64,000 nucleotides of DNA from the NCBI RefSeq assembly GCF_918797505.1, contig NC_092802.1:8451480-8515479 (forward strand), in the 5' to 3' direction. The notes under the pieces were generated by a model that did not search any database, was not told where the DNA came from, and saw only the letters and a list, made by a program, of their open reading frames with translations. Positions 31,894 through 42,472 of the stretch are shown here, piece by piece. The DNA comes from Bemisia tabaci (Eukaryota > Arthropoda > Insecta > Hemiptera > Aleyrodidae). Numbering within the stretch: position 1 is the stretch's first letter; each line of letters begins with the position of its first letter. The position numbers and the translations under genes are program-made.

Positions 31894-31978
31894 CTGTCCA
31901 TTTAAACCTACAGAAAAGGATCGATAAACAGGTGCAAAAGACACGATCTGTGACCAGTGCGCAACTGACCCATTCAAT
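31894..31978 (+). repeat. Right long direct repeat bracketing palindrome copy e
   Basis: It repeats 31304-31386 with a few differences (CCTACAG for CCTATGG, ACACGATCTG for ACAGGATTTTG). Confidence 0.8.
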
Positions 31979-32047
31979 TATATTAGTTTTTGTCATTGTT
32001 CTACCTCAGATAACCAAAATTGGTTATCAGTAGAATAATCTCCAGTA

Positions 32048-32259
32048 CACAGAAAAAAAAATTATCATAATCCCAATTATATACTCCTGGCTGATTTTGG
32101 CGCCAGATGTAAAGCAGTTTCACTAGTCAGAAGTGCGATTGAGTCTGCCGAAATTGCGGTTGGATCAACCATAACTCTAGTTAGTGCAACTGTTCTCATG
32201 TCTAGCGCCAAAATCAGCCGGGAGTAAAGTTAGGATTGTGATACTTTTCTTTTTCAGTG
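32048..32259. mobile_element. 212 bp MITE with TA duplication
   Basis: Ends are CACAGAAAAAAAAATTATCA and TTTCTTTTTCAGTG, with TA at 32046-32047 and 32260-32261. Inner arms pair TACTCCTGGCTGATTTTGGC with the mirrored GCCAAAATCAGCCGGGAGTA. Tc1/mariner-like by the TA duplication. Confidence 0.85.
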
Positions 32260-32261
32260 TA

Positions 32262-34136
32262 CAGATGTTCAAAATTTTCGGCATCGGAAAAATTACGCGA
32301 CTGTCCCCTAACATTATGCGTAAGCCACATCTCATGAGTATTCACCGCGTCCATTTTGGGGGTTCGTTTCCTAAGGGTGCCTAGAACTTCAGAGCGACGA
32401 GCAAACAAATTCAGACAGACCTCTGTTTGAGAGATGTTTTAAAGTGGAATATTCCTAACTTATGAAACTTATCATCTCCCAAGGAAAGACGTCGCGGAGG
32501 AAACTTTTCGTTAGTCTCGTGTTTTATATCTCTTAGTTTCAACGAAGTGCTTCCCAGGTCACTTCTAGAAATTAAACGCCGGCCTCAAACTTTGCCTTGC
32601 TGCTTAGAAAGAGTTGGATTTCATGGATTATTATCAAGTATTCGCTAAGTTATATACATTGTTGACAGGGAGGCAATGTCGAGGTTACTAACCGAAGAAA
32701 AGAAAAAAAGTAGGTATTTTTATACATACATACATACAACACATTCGTAAATACATACATACATACACACCTACATACATACATACAAACAATCTCTCCT
32801 CTAAGGTGTTAATGGCTCAATTTTTAAAAAAACCAATAAATAATCACCAAACAAGCTACTTTCCCAGTGGCGAGGCTTGCATGATTGAAGACGATAGTAT
32901 AGTCTAATAAAGTTAGGCTGATATTGATTATAGCTGTCTAAATATAGCCGTAACAGCTAAAAAGCGTTTGCTGTGATGAATATTCCAGCTCAAATCACTT
33001 AAGTGAACCATTTTTAGAGTGATCTTAAGTAGAGTAATTTACAGCCTTTTTGTCGAAATCTTTTTAAATACTAAGAAGAGAATGGTATCAAGTCCATTAA
33101 AAATTCCGATTAGCTACAATGCATCAACATTTACGTTACCCATTAATTATCGCTGTCTGCTCATGGCTTCTTGTTTGCTGATCTGTTTGCCACTTTAAGG
33201 GAGGAGGGAAGTTCACCCGAGCAAACTTGACCCGAAGCTTTCAAAAGGTTGCCAGATCGGGCTGAAAATTTGTGTTTCCGTGCATCCCGAGATCATATTT
33301 TAGAATGAAATCTGTTCGTTTGGCAACAAGCTCGACGTCCCTGCAGAATTGCAGCACGCAGTCAAGCCTCCGACATCTCGTCTGGATACTCAGACGATGT
33401 CACACAGTGTTGCCAATTATTCTTGAATTTCACGTTTTTTTGTCGATGAATTTCTCGCACATTTCACGGAGTCCTCTCTCGATAGTTCAAACAACGTGGT
33501 CATACAGTCAGAGAAAATAACAATAACGTGAAATCAGCTCTTTAAGACTTCTAAAGTTATTAACTGCATGCGTGGGTATGCTCGCGGTTCATGTGATACA
33601 ACTTATCGAGCACTAATGTGTTGCGGAGTATCATCTTCAGTTGAAGGCGCTTCAGAATTCTCTATTTGATTTAGATTTTATTGAAACTACTTAAAATCGG
33701 GAAAAATTGCGGTCACGAAAGTGAAAAGGTCTTTCTTTATTTTTTTTTTATTTTTTTTTAATTTATTCTTGAATTACGCCTACATACAGTATTAAGTAAT
33801 TTACATTTTAGAAGTACACTTTAACTAGACTATATATACATTTTAACTTGTGGAATATTAAATCATATGGGTGAGTCGAACTCTGAGGCAGAGTTAGAAT
33901 GTACAGTTTAATTGTTCAAAGGTCTTTCTTGCCACATCTCTTAGCTTCAACTTTTCTTCGAACCGGCTAGGAAGAACTTTATCTGTTCCGACTGTCAGTA
34001 GCGATTTTGTGAGTTGTCAAACCTTTTTTTCCTCCATTCGAATCCATTTAAAATGTCGATTTTAGGTGAAGCAAGCTGCCTTACCACGAATCAATTGTTT
34101 TACATACATTTAAATGGAAGAAAATCAATGTTTCCA
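32262..34136. other. Long stretch with no identified gene
   Basis: It holds a TACA/CATA microsatellite (about 32723-32792), a CGCCTTCAAAT-like fragment (about 33590-33655, GTTGCGGAGTATCATC) and T-rich tracts at 33735-33762. Short frames (for example 33272-33520) are unassigned. Confidence 0.35.
32723..32792. repeat. (TACA)n microsatellite
   Basis: TACATACATACATACAACAC and following ACATACATACATACA blocks, imperfect. Confidence 0.9.
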
Positions 34137-34689
34137 ATGGACCACTAGACAAGGTACGAATTTAAGCAATCTGATACATGTTTCTTAACCAGAATTTCAC
34201 GTAGAACACGATTCACACTACGAAAATTACCGAAATCAACTTCTAACGAAGATATTAACGTTTTTATTTCGCTTTGATTACGAGGAATTTGAACTGCCCG
34301 CTCACAAGAAACTCAAAGCTCTACGTGAGTCAAATCGCGCACTACAACCGTTTCAGCAAGCTTCTCAATCGAGCAATGTTCATTTTCCACCATGTGTTGT
34401 TCAAACTATTGGTAATTTGCTATAGCTGAGCCAAAGTGTCAAGATAGAGGTTGCCAGATTTTTATATCGCAAAGACTGTCATGATAAACATTTAGGGCGC
34501 GATGTGAATCACGTAGAGCATTGAGTTTTCATGAGCGGGTGGTTTGAATCCACGCATCAAGAATCATTAAATATCTTCGTCAGGAGTTGATTTTGGGAAT
34601 TTTCGTTGTGCGTATCGTGTTTTACGTGAAATTTTGGTTGAGAAACATGTATCAGAATGCTGAAATTCGTACCTTGTCTAGTGGTCCAT
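34137..34689. mobile_element. ~553 bp palindromic MITE (ATGGACCACTAG), copy 1
   Basis: Ends are ATGGACCACTAGACAAGG and CCTTGTCTAGTGGTCCAT. Arms pair through TGATACATGTTTCTTAACC, TTTCACGTAGAACACGAT and CTCTACGTGAGTCAAATCG blocks. The centre has CTATAGCTGAGCCAAAG. A second copy in inverted orientation is at 37866-38418, and a partial copy is at 59211-59561. Confidence 0.8.
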
Positions 34690-35283
34690 TTTCAATAATT
34701 GCCACTGTCCACTGTTCATTGGCATTGAGGTTTGGTGTGAAACACCAGCTTGATCGGTGTACAGCTTCAACTAAGTTAGAAGAGTCAAAATTAGCCATAC
34801 TGTAGACACCAACCTCAAACTTCTTTCTTTTTTCAGAGTTTCCTTCGGATTAAGAAAGTCAAGCGCATCTGTAGCGACAATTTTATGACACCCTTCGCGT
34901 TTATGAGTTATAATAAAAACGTTTTAGAATTTATATAAAATCATGTCTTAAATTTTTTCGCTTACTTTGAAATTTCCTTATGCGTCTCTCGTGTTGCCCT
35001 CGTGTGGTCGGAACAGTTATACGCATAAGACAGGTTGAAGGAAATGTCAAGTCAGGGAAGTATCTACGAACATCTTAAAATTTCAGCCTATGAATACGGT
35101 GTCATATTCCAGTTCAGACAGCTTCCTTTGTTGTCACGCAGTTGAAAGATGGGAACGTGGGTGGCTACTACCATTTATGATACATTAACAAGAGGCAATG
35201 TGATCCTTCACAATGACAAGATTTACCATCAAGCATTACTTAGAGTACCTTCATAGGGAGAGTACGAAATTGTCGAAATATAG
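34690..35283. other. Stretch with no identified feature
   Basis: No repeat partner or gene is recognised. Confidence 0.35.
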
Positions 35284-35542
35284 AGCTTTTAGGGCCCAAG
35301 AGGGCAGCCAACCTTCTGACACAAATAATGTCACTGCCAATCTTCAGATTCCAATATCATGCCAAGATGGGCAAGAATGTTCAGATATGAGCGTTCCTCC
35401 GCAAAAATGAGTTTTAAGCGACAAATTATGTAAAATACGTACTTTGTAAATGACGAGTCGTAATAATTGCAATATAATAAATCACTTTGGATAATGTGAT
35501 ACTTTAGATAATTTGGGGTTGGCTTTTTGGGCCCTAAAAGCT
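35284..35542. mobile_element. ~260 bp fold-back element (AGCTTTTAGGGCCC)
   Basis: AGCTTTTAGGGCCCAAGAGG then GCAGCCAACC at the left mirrors GGTTGGCTTTTTGGGCCCTA then AAAGCT at the right. Diverged fragments lie at 37640-37760 and 38660-38945. Confidence 0.65.
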
Positions 35543-36598
35543 TCATGATTTAACCTCAAAATTACTGACATGGACTTACTGTTTCTATATATGCATTCTA
35601 GCATTACTGTGGGTATGAGACTCTTATCACCAAGATTCTATCTTTAAAACACGATTCATCTACTTCAATGAGGGTGTTTTTCGAGGGATTGTCACAGAAA
35701 ACCTTGCTCTACAATTTTGTCATTTGTACGGATCAATTTCCGACGAGTTCATCAATCCATTTTTTTTTGTGTTCTAATTTTTTTTTATTTTTAAGAAAAT
35801 CTGTCAACGGTGGAAAGGACGGCATTAACGAGGCCTCCTTTCACGAGGCGAAAAGACAGATCCCGGCTAACAAGGCCGGATGCTGTTAAAAAGCCCATTT
35901 CCGCAGACCGGGGGGGGGGGGGCGGTCGGTTTGGTCGAAGGGGGTCGGGGGAGGAGAGGGGGTGGGACGTCATTCAAACGGGTCCCTTGAATGGAGGCCG
36001 CTTTAATCTGTTTCGAGCCCCCTCCCCCCCCCCCACCCCCCGACCGACGAGGAGCCAGCTCCCTACCCCAGGGGCACAGCGCTAACGATTTAATCTAATG
36101 TTAAACAAGATATTAAGGCCGGCTCACCTTACCAGCATAAATTTCGCGCTTTGAGGCCCGGGTTTCGCCGCATGTGGGCTACCCGCCCGCAATGATGTTG
36201 CAAGCTCGGGCGCCCAATCCTGGAGAGACAGCCCGGAAAAAATGAGACCTACATATCATAGAGCATGATTTTTTTGTGTTTGGGTGGGTGTGTTGTGTGT
36301 GTGTCGCGCTAGAAGGTTATAACATTTCCAAGGAAACACCCAGATCCGTAGAAACATTTTGCCTAGCAACGAAACTGCACAAGAAAATTTTGAAGAAATT
36401 TGGAAGAGCTTAGTGAAACTAGCAACATTGTTGTGTGACACATTTCCCGTGTTTTTTCGCTGATCTACCACGAAACAAACGGGTAGTAGGTAGTGCCAGA
36501 CTGGCACTCATCAAACTGGCAGTGTCAGTTTGATGAATGTGCGAAAATTTGATTCTAAAAATGTCAAGTCTTTGCTAGAGTTAAAATAAAAGATAAAA
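35543..36598. other. Stretch with homopolymer-rich GC segment, no gene
   Basis: GC-rich from 35800 to 36240, with a 13-base G run (35910-35922) and C runs near 36020-36040. Frames open across the G/C runs are composition artefacts. No gene is recognised. Confidence 0.4.
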
Positions 36599-36792
36599 CA
36601 AACCGAAATACACGCATTTTTTTAACTTTTCAAATTAGTATACTATGTTAATTGATCGTATGCAATTCAGGTTTATTATATTTTCAGGTTATTTCATTGT
36701 ATCCCTGAAGATGGGTTTGAACCTGAAACGCATGTGATGAAATACAATAGTATGTTAATTTGAAAAGTTAAAAAATGCGTGTTTCGGTTTTT
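36599..36792. repeat. Fold-back with a hammerhead-like core motif
   Basis: Arms 36599-36650 (AAACCGAAATACACGCATTT) and 36747-36792 (AAAATGCGTGTTTCGGTTT) pair. Near the centre CTGAAGA (36705-36711), a small GGGTTTGAACC hairpin and GAAAC (36725-36729) occur in the order of a hammerhead ribozyme core (CUGANGA - stem II - GAAA). Penelope-like retroelements carry such ribozymes. Here stem II is short and offset by a U, and no clear stem III with cleavage site is seen, so function is doubtful. Confidence 0.35.
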
Positions 36793-36881
36793 TTTTTAAC
36801 TCTGAATTTTAACTCTGTTTGTAGGTTTTACCGATGTTTTCCTGCTTCTAACCGTTTATGGTCTAAATAATTGACGAGATA

Positions 36882-37089
36882 CACGAGAAAAATAAAATTG
36901 CTGATTTAACAATTTTCTAGTGAACAATGTGTCCGGCATGTTTCAATTTAGATTTTATAATAAAAAATGCTAATTTAACCGAGTCCGTGGTGAAATTAGT
37001 TTTCCACTATTGTAAAATGTGCATTTGAAACATACCGGATATATTTTCTAACAATTTAATTGTTAAATTAGCAATCTATTTTTTCCGTG
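36882..37089. mobile_element. 208 bp GGAAAAAATGGATTGC-family MITE with TA duplication, copy 2
   Basis: Ends are CACGAGAAAAATAAAATTGC and GCAATCTATTTTTTCCGTG. TA lies at 36880-36881 and 37090-37091. Inner ATGTGTCCGGCATGTTTCAA mirrors TTTGAAACATACCGGATAT. Confidence 0.8.
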
Positions 37090-37640
37090 TACACTTGAAT
37101 GCAGAGCACATTTCTAACACGGGTTACAAAACTTGTCTGCGGAATGTTTGAAGAGCCCAACAAACTAGAGATTGAGTTCGTGAAGTTTCCTGGAACCTGC
37201 AAGTTTTTAGTGGATGCGAAGCTTCGGTAAATGTTCCGAGGTGTTCAGAGGTGCTGTCACCTGCTTGGTGGGTTGGAAGCCCACATGTTTGGTGCGGTAA
37301 ATGTGTGGCTTAAAACGTATTGAGGCAGTCTGTGGAAATGTCTCATTTGTCTTAAAATCCACGTAAGAAGAGTTAGTTGTATTTATTTATTTTTTATAAA
37401 TTTATTTATCTATTTATTTATCTATTTATTTATTTATTTATTTATTTTATCCATTAAAATACCTCATTTTGCAGATGATAGTGCTTGAGTATGCTGTAAA
37501 AAGATTAATTGAAAAAAACCTACCCTGCGGCATCATACCTCCAGTTGCATAAAACTTTTATCATCAAATCGCTTCGAGGAACAAGAGGAATTTACTAGTG
37601 TACCTATAGGGGAGAGAACGGACCAAAGTCGGTAATTGCG
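37090..37640. other. Stretch with no identified gene
   Basis: Contains only the TTTA microsatellite at 37384-37447. Confidence 0.4.
37384..37447. repeat. (TTTA)n microsatellite
   Basis: TTTATTTATCTATTTATTTA-type tetranucleotide tract of about 64 bp. Confidence 0.9.
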
Positions 37641-37721
37641 AGGTTTAGAGCTCTTATGTCCCATAAGGGCAGCCAACGCATGAAATCAAACTATTCAAAC
37701 TGATTTATTATTACAATTGAT

Positions 37722-37865
37722 ACGAACCGTCGTCTGTAAAGCACGCATCTGACTTAGTTTTTGCTTCCGTTTTTCAAAGCGCCTTCAAATAGTGATGATA
37801 CTCCGCAACACATCGAAGCTCGAATAGTCGTATCAGGGAAACTTGTTTCTGTGATTTGCAAGTGA
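37722..37865 (+). repeat. Left long direct repeat bracketing palindrome at 37.9 kb
   Basis: ACGAACCGTCGTCTGTAAAG through AAGCGCCTTCAAATAGTG, ACACATCGAAGCTCGAATAG and GATTTGCAAGTGA is repeated at 38423-38565. Confidence 0.8.
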
Positions 37866-38418
37866 ATGGACCACTAGATAAAGTACGAATTTCAGCTTTC
37901 TGATACATGCTTCTTGTCCAAAATTTCACGTAGAACACGATGCGCACAACGGAAATTACCGGAATCAACTCCTCCTAAAGATATTTAATGATTCTTGGTG
38001 CGTGAATGGAAACCACCCGCTCATGAAAACTCAATGCTCTACGTAATTCACATCGCGCGCTAAACGTTTATCATGATAGTCTGTGTGATATAAAAACCTG
38101 GTAACCTCAATCTTGACGCTTTGGCTCAGCTATAGCAAATTGCTTATACTTTGAACAACACATGGTGGGAAATGAACATTGCTCGATTGAGAAGCTTGCT
38201 GAAACCGTTGTAGTGCGCGATTTGACTCACGTAGAGATTTGAGTTTCTTATGAGCGGGCAGCTCAAAATCCGCGTAACCAATGTGAAATAAAAACGTTAA
38301 TATTTTCGTTAGGAGGTGGTTTCAGTAATTTTCGTTGTGCGAATCGTGTTTTACGTGAAATTCTGATTTAGAAACATGTATCAGAATGCTTAAATTCGTA
38401 CGTTGTCCAGTGATCCAT
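37866..38418. mobile_element. ~553 bp palindromic MITE (ATGGACCACTAG), copy 2
   Basis: Ends are ATGGACCACTAGATAAAG and CCAGTGATCCAT. The central block is inverted relative to copy 1. It sits directly between two 143-144 bp direct repeats. Confidence 0.8.
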
Positions 38419-38422
38419 TGTT

Positions 38423-38565
38423 ACGATCCGTCGTCTGTAAAGCACGCATTTGACTTGGTTTTTTCTTCAGTTTTTCAAAGCGCCTTCAAATAATGATGAT
38501 ACTCCGCAACACATCGAAGCTCGAATAGTCGTATCACGGAAACTTGTTTGTGTGATTCGCAAGTG
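38423..38565 (+). repeat. Right long direct repeat bracketing palindrome at 37.9 kb
   Basis: It repeats 37722-37865 with about 10% differences by eye, ending GATTCGCAAGTGA. A third, diverged relative of its start lies at about 38735-38790. Confidence 0.8.
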
Positions 38566-38659
38566 AACTCCGGTGACCAGCGACGAATGAAGTCTTTCAG
38601 GGAACAAAAGGTCTACGAGCTAGTGTACCTATATAGGGACACTGCGGATATGTCGGTAA

Positions 38660-38945
38660 TTTTGAGTTCAGGGCATGGAGCTTTTAGGGTCCAAAAATTT
38701 TGCAAAACTATAAATTCAAATCATTTAGAGTGATTTATTATTACAAGTGTTACGTAAGTCCGTCCTTTGCAAAGCACGAATTTGATTTAGTTCTTGCAAA
38801 ATATTCACTTTTTTTGCGGAAGAACGTTCAGTAATGAATATTTTCGGTCATTTTGGTTTGATGTTGGAATCCGAAGAATGGCAGTGACATTTTGTGTCAG
38901 AAAGTTGGCTGCCCTCTTTGGGCTCTGCGACCTCCACATTTTGAC
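38660..38945 (+). mobile_element. Diverged copy of the AGCTTTTAGGG fold-back
   Basis: GGAGCTTTTAGGGTCCAAAA at the left and AGTTGGCTGCCCTCTTTGGG at the right match the ends of the element at 35284-35542. Confidence 0.5.
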
Positions 38946-39130
38946 ATGTGGAACATAAACATAGGAGAGAAAAAAAACAATAAAAACATAGGAGAAAAGA
39001 CGGGAAACATGGCTAAAAATTACCCATAAAAATTCGGGACGTTTACAGTCGGAAGAATAAAAATAAAATATCATCAATCATGTAGTCTGCAGGTTTCTTT
39101 TTGGAATTTTTATATTTTATTTGTATTTTT
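38946..39130. other. Short unassigned stretch
   Basis: No feature seen. Confidence 0.3.
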
Positions 39131-39360
39131 TACTGGAAAAAAAACACATTGGATCTAGAGTCCAGACTCTTGAAAACATTGACAAGAAGAAAAAATACTC
39201 TTGATTCAATCAGATTTAAGCTTAAATCAAAAGGAAATCCGCTCAAGTTAAGAGGCTTGGTTCTTGATTTAAGCTTAAATCTGATTGAATCAAGAGTATT
39301 TTTTCTTGTCGATGTTTTTAAGAGTCTGGACTCTAGATCCAATGCGTTTTTTTTCCAGTG
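39131..39360. mobile_element. 230 bp CACTGGAAAAAAA-family MITE, copy 2
   Basis: Ends are TACTGGAAAAAAAACACATT and TTTTTTTTCCAGTG. Arms pair through GGATCTAGAGTCCAGACTC and ACTCTTGATTCAATCAG. Both strands are open across it because of the palindrome. Confidence 0.85.
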
Positions 39361-39529
39361 CAAAACAAGGATTATCGGCACCGTTGCTTTGACCACCATG
39401 TCGACGATAAGGGGAAAAAATCGTACGAACTCAATTCTGCGGTCTCGACCTGCCGTGAGCTTGGAGGCTTGCTGTGAGAGAAATTGGGCTCTTACCGTCC
39501 ATTTCCCAACAAATTAAAGAATAATATTA

Positions 39530-39650
39530 GTTCAAGTTAAGAGGCTTGGTTCTTGATTTAAGCTTAAATCTGATTGAATCAAGATTATTTTTTCTTGTCG
39601 ATGTTTTTAAGAGTCTGGACTCTAGATCCAATGCGTTTTTTTTTCCAGTG
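39530..39650 (+). mobile_element. Right half of a CACTGGAAAAAAA-family MITE
   Basis: AAGTTAAGAGGCTTGGTTC through AGTCTGGACTCTAGATCC to TTTTTCCAGTG matches the right half of copy 2 almost base for base. The left half is absent. Confidence 0.8.
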
Positions 39651-40018
39651 TTCCGACTGAAAATGACTCTCTTTTGGGCTAAAACGTCTCGGATTTTTTG
39701 TGTAATTTTTAGCCTTGTTTCCCGTTTTTTCTCCCATGCGTTTCATACTCGCTCCCTATATAGTCCTTCTAGAATGTGCTTTTATCTCCGATCAAGAGGT
39801 TCTCCCCTGTATCACAGTGTGAACTGCACATTTTAAACCTATACCAATAACCGACCATGTTATCTCACATTCAACATCGAATTTCGACCTATCGATTTTT
39901 TGAGGAGTCTTATCAGCACCGAGCGAGCACATAACCCTAAAATCCGTTCGATCCATCGAGGTTTAAAATGGCTCGAGTACCCTTTCCATCCCTCAATGAA
40001 TATCAAAGTTCGACCTAT
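39651..40018. other. Unassigned stretch with short direct repeats
   Basis: The motif TTCGACCTATC occurs at about 39885 and 40010, and again at 40496. Otherwise no feature. Confidence 0.4.
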
Positions 40019-40430
40019 CAGACAGAGTATGGCCATTCGTATCTTTTTACTACAGGAAAACTGTTCCGCATTTTGATTGGTCAACGAGTTTTTAGGCTTC
40101 ATGATGCTCTTAGGGCCGTAAATAAACAAACAAGATGGCGACTCACCGTAACATCGATAAGAAGCTAAATTTGACAAAAATTTCAATTATACGGCAGTAA
40201 CAATTTAAACTAGCATATCTACGAATAACACACGAAAAAAACACGAAAACTATTGTTAAATCGCCTTACACCTTTATCACAGGAGGATGTAAGATGTGCA
40301 TAACCTCAATCTTGCTTGCTGATAACAGCCATCTTCTTTGTTTATTTACGGCCCTAAGAGCATCGTGTCAGCCTATTCGCTCGCGACCAATGAAAAACCG
40401 GAACAGAAATGGCCATACTCTCTCAAATCC
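40019..40430. mobile_element. Palindromic MITE related to 15887-16323
   Basis: The left end is CAGACAGAGTATGGCCATTC and the right end is AATGGCCATACTCTCTC. The interior shares TTCATGATGCTCTTAGGGCC, AGCATATCTACGAATAACAC and AGGAGGATGTAAGATG with the 15.9 kb copy. Confidence 0.75.
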
Positions 40431-40733
40431 GTTAAATGTATTGCGCTCTGTAGTGACTTCAAGTAACCTCTTTATCTCTCGATACATATCGAAGTTCGAC
40501 CTATCGTTTTCCGTCGACGGGCGTTGAGCCTGGCTGTTGAGCAAACAGAGCTAAAATCCGATTCGCGGTCACGGATTAGAGCCCCGCTGTCGTGCTAAGG
40601 AAGAACGCCGTATCGGCCTTTAGGGGTTGCCAAATCTCCTTTGACGAATCACGAATTTTTGTGCTAATTTTTTAATATTTTTCTTTCGATTTTTTAGAGA
40701 ATGTTGATCATGATATGATTTAGAGTGTCTATA

Positions 40734-40960
40734 CACTGGGAAAAAAAACACATTGGATCTAGAGTCCAGACTCTTGAAAACATTGAAAAGAAAAAATACT
40801 CTTGATTCATCGGATTTTTGCTTGAATCAAAACGAAATACGTTTAAATTGAGAGGCTTGGTTCTTGATTTAAGCTAGATTCTGATTGAATCGAGAGTACT
40901 TTTTCTTGTCGATGTTTTTAAGAGTCTGGACTCTAGATCCAATGTGTTTCTTTTCCAGTG
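40734..40960. mobile_element. 227 bp CACTGGAAAAAAA-family MITE with TA duplication, copy 3
   Basis: Ends are CACTGGGAAAAAAAACACAT and TTTCTTTTCCAGTG. TA lies at 40732-40733 and 40961-40962. The structure is that of copy 2. Confidence 0.9.
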
Positions 40961-41051
40961 TAGATGTCAATAAAAAATATCCATTACGTTCTTTTTTATG
41001 TATATAAAGGCGGCTGTATAGCGCTTTCTGCAGCCCTACGACCCCCTAGAC

Positions 41052-41324
41052 CAGGGTGGCACGATACGTACGAAAGAAATGAAAGATTTGAAATTTCAGT
41101 GAAATATTTCATGAAATTTCACAAGGCTGTGAAATATTTCATATTATTCAGGGACTAGAGTATGCAACTCGCACTCAAACACATAAAAATAGTAAAAAGT
41201 CACAATTATTACATTTTGCGAAACATGAAAAGGAACCGATATTTTTCAACGTCTTTCATTAATTTTATGAAATATTTCACGTGAAATTTCAAGATTTTAT
41301 TTTTCATGAAATGCTGCCACCCTG
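41052..41324. mobile_element. hAT-like MITE (CAGGGTGGCA ends), copy 1
   Basis: Ends are CAGGGTGGCACGATACG and GCTGCCACCCTG. The 8 bp flanks CCCTAGAC and CCTTAGCC match at 6 of 8. The interior repeats GTGAAATATTTCAT-type palindromes. A second copy at 50694-50974 has a better 8 bp duplication. Confidence 0.8.
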
Positions 41325-41517
41325 CCTTAGCCGCCAAAGTTTCCTATCCTATCAAAGCCCCTCAAGGAGTTGGCACTCCCTCATTTCTTCTAAATCCCCC
41401 TGCCACCACTCTTTCACTGGGCGTCTCCTTCATAACGTTCTTCAAAAATAAATAATTTCTCAGAGGCAGTTTGACAACGTCTGAATGCTCATATGGCGTT
41501 TTTCCTAATGACGGCAG

Positions 41518-41735
41518 CGTGCCCCAGCAAATTTTCGCGCCATGGCGCGGCTCCGATACAATCGGGAATTATTTATCGTCGGCAGACCATGCTCGCCCCC
41601 CCCCCCACGGTCCCCCCTTTGAATATTCGCCCCCCTCCCTCCACTCGGTTTGTCCGGGGGATCGGGCGGGGACGTAAAGTGTGATCCCCGGTGAATACTC
41701 GATGAAGGCCGGTTGGGCTCTTTTCCCGAGCCCGG
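41518..41735. other. GC-rich unassigned stretch
   Basis: Contains a run of C (41597-41607) and C-rich pyrimidine blocks. No gene is recognised. Confidence 0.35.
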
Positions 41736-41888
41736 CAGTGCCACGGCGTGCTTTGCGATATATCGACTGATCTGCCGTTTAAACCTATGGAAAAGTATCG
41801 ATGAACAGGGTGCACCTTAATAATCGATTCTTTACTACAGTTTCAAATGAGGAAATATCGATAATCGGTCATTTACGCCTCGCCTCTG
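41736..41888. mobile_element. hAT-like CAGTGGCG MITE, copy 4 (153 bp)
   Basis: The left end is CAGTGCCACGGCGTGC and the right end is ACGCCTCGCCTCTG. The 8 bp flanks GAGCCCGG and GAGCCCGT differ at one base. It is shortened in the GTTCGCAGCGAAC region. Confidence 0.85.
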
Positions 41889-42472
41889 GAGCCCGTTTAA
41901 TATTTCGAGCGCAATCACACCTACACAAACAGTTGCCGGTCTGGAGCCCCGATGTAAGGATCAATATTGGGATTCACCCTAGGAAGCGCTTAGAGTATGA
42001 TTACAGTACTTTTTTTCATATTTTGAAACAATATTTGCCTCCGGCTTCTGTAGGAATAAAGAGAATGAAGCATCTGCTGGCTGATTATTTAAATTATTAG
42101 ACAAAGCGATAGACAAAGAAGACATAAGGAGTATGGAGCTATCCTAGCGATCCTGCGCTCTCGACCGCATTTCAGATTTTTAGGGATTTTAGAATAGATC
42201 TGATGTTGCATTTCGACGGTGAAACTCCCAAACCACACGGGAAAAAATGGATTGCTGATTCAACAATGGCATCCGTCACATCTGAGAAACATCTGCGATT
42301 GAAAAGTTTCACGGTTCAAAATGCCTTCAAATACTGTGATACTTCACCACATCACAGAGTCGAAGTAGTTGTCGCACTGTGCCTTCACGCGTTTTGAGCA
42401 GAGCGGAGCCAGCCGTTGATCAATCCGTCTGGTATTAATTGCTCCTTAATATGAGGGATTCTATTCGTCTCT
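41889..42472. other. Mixed MITE fragments
   Basis: A GATAGACAAAG-family fragment (42076-42145), a CGACGGTGAAACTCCCAAAC fragment (42212-42236), a GGAAAAAATGGATTGCTG fragment (42240-42265) and a CGCCTTCAAAT-family fragment (42318-42420) lie here. No gene is recognised. Confidence 0.5.

Larger units (their letters stand above)
40587..41517. mobile_element. CTGCCGTG-family MITE carrying two nested MITEs
   Basis: The left end is CTGTCGTGCTAAGGAAGAAC then GGGTTGCCAAATC. The right end is TTTGACAACGTCTGAATGC then GGCGTTTTTCCTAATG and ACGGCAG. The 227 bp MITE at 40734 and the 273 bp hAT-like MITE at 41052 lie inside, along with further unassigned DNA. Confidence 0.6.

Noticed and set aside
35810..36085. 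Glycine/proline-rich coding exon
   Set aside because: The frame depends on G and C homopolymer runs that shift frame easily. No domain or splice support.
39101..39517. 138-codon protein gene
   Set aside because: The frame spans a palindromic MITE. The mirrored minus-strand frame reads nearly the same peptide, as expected for fold-back DNA.
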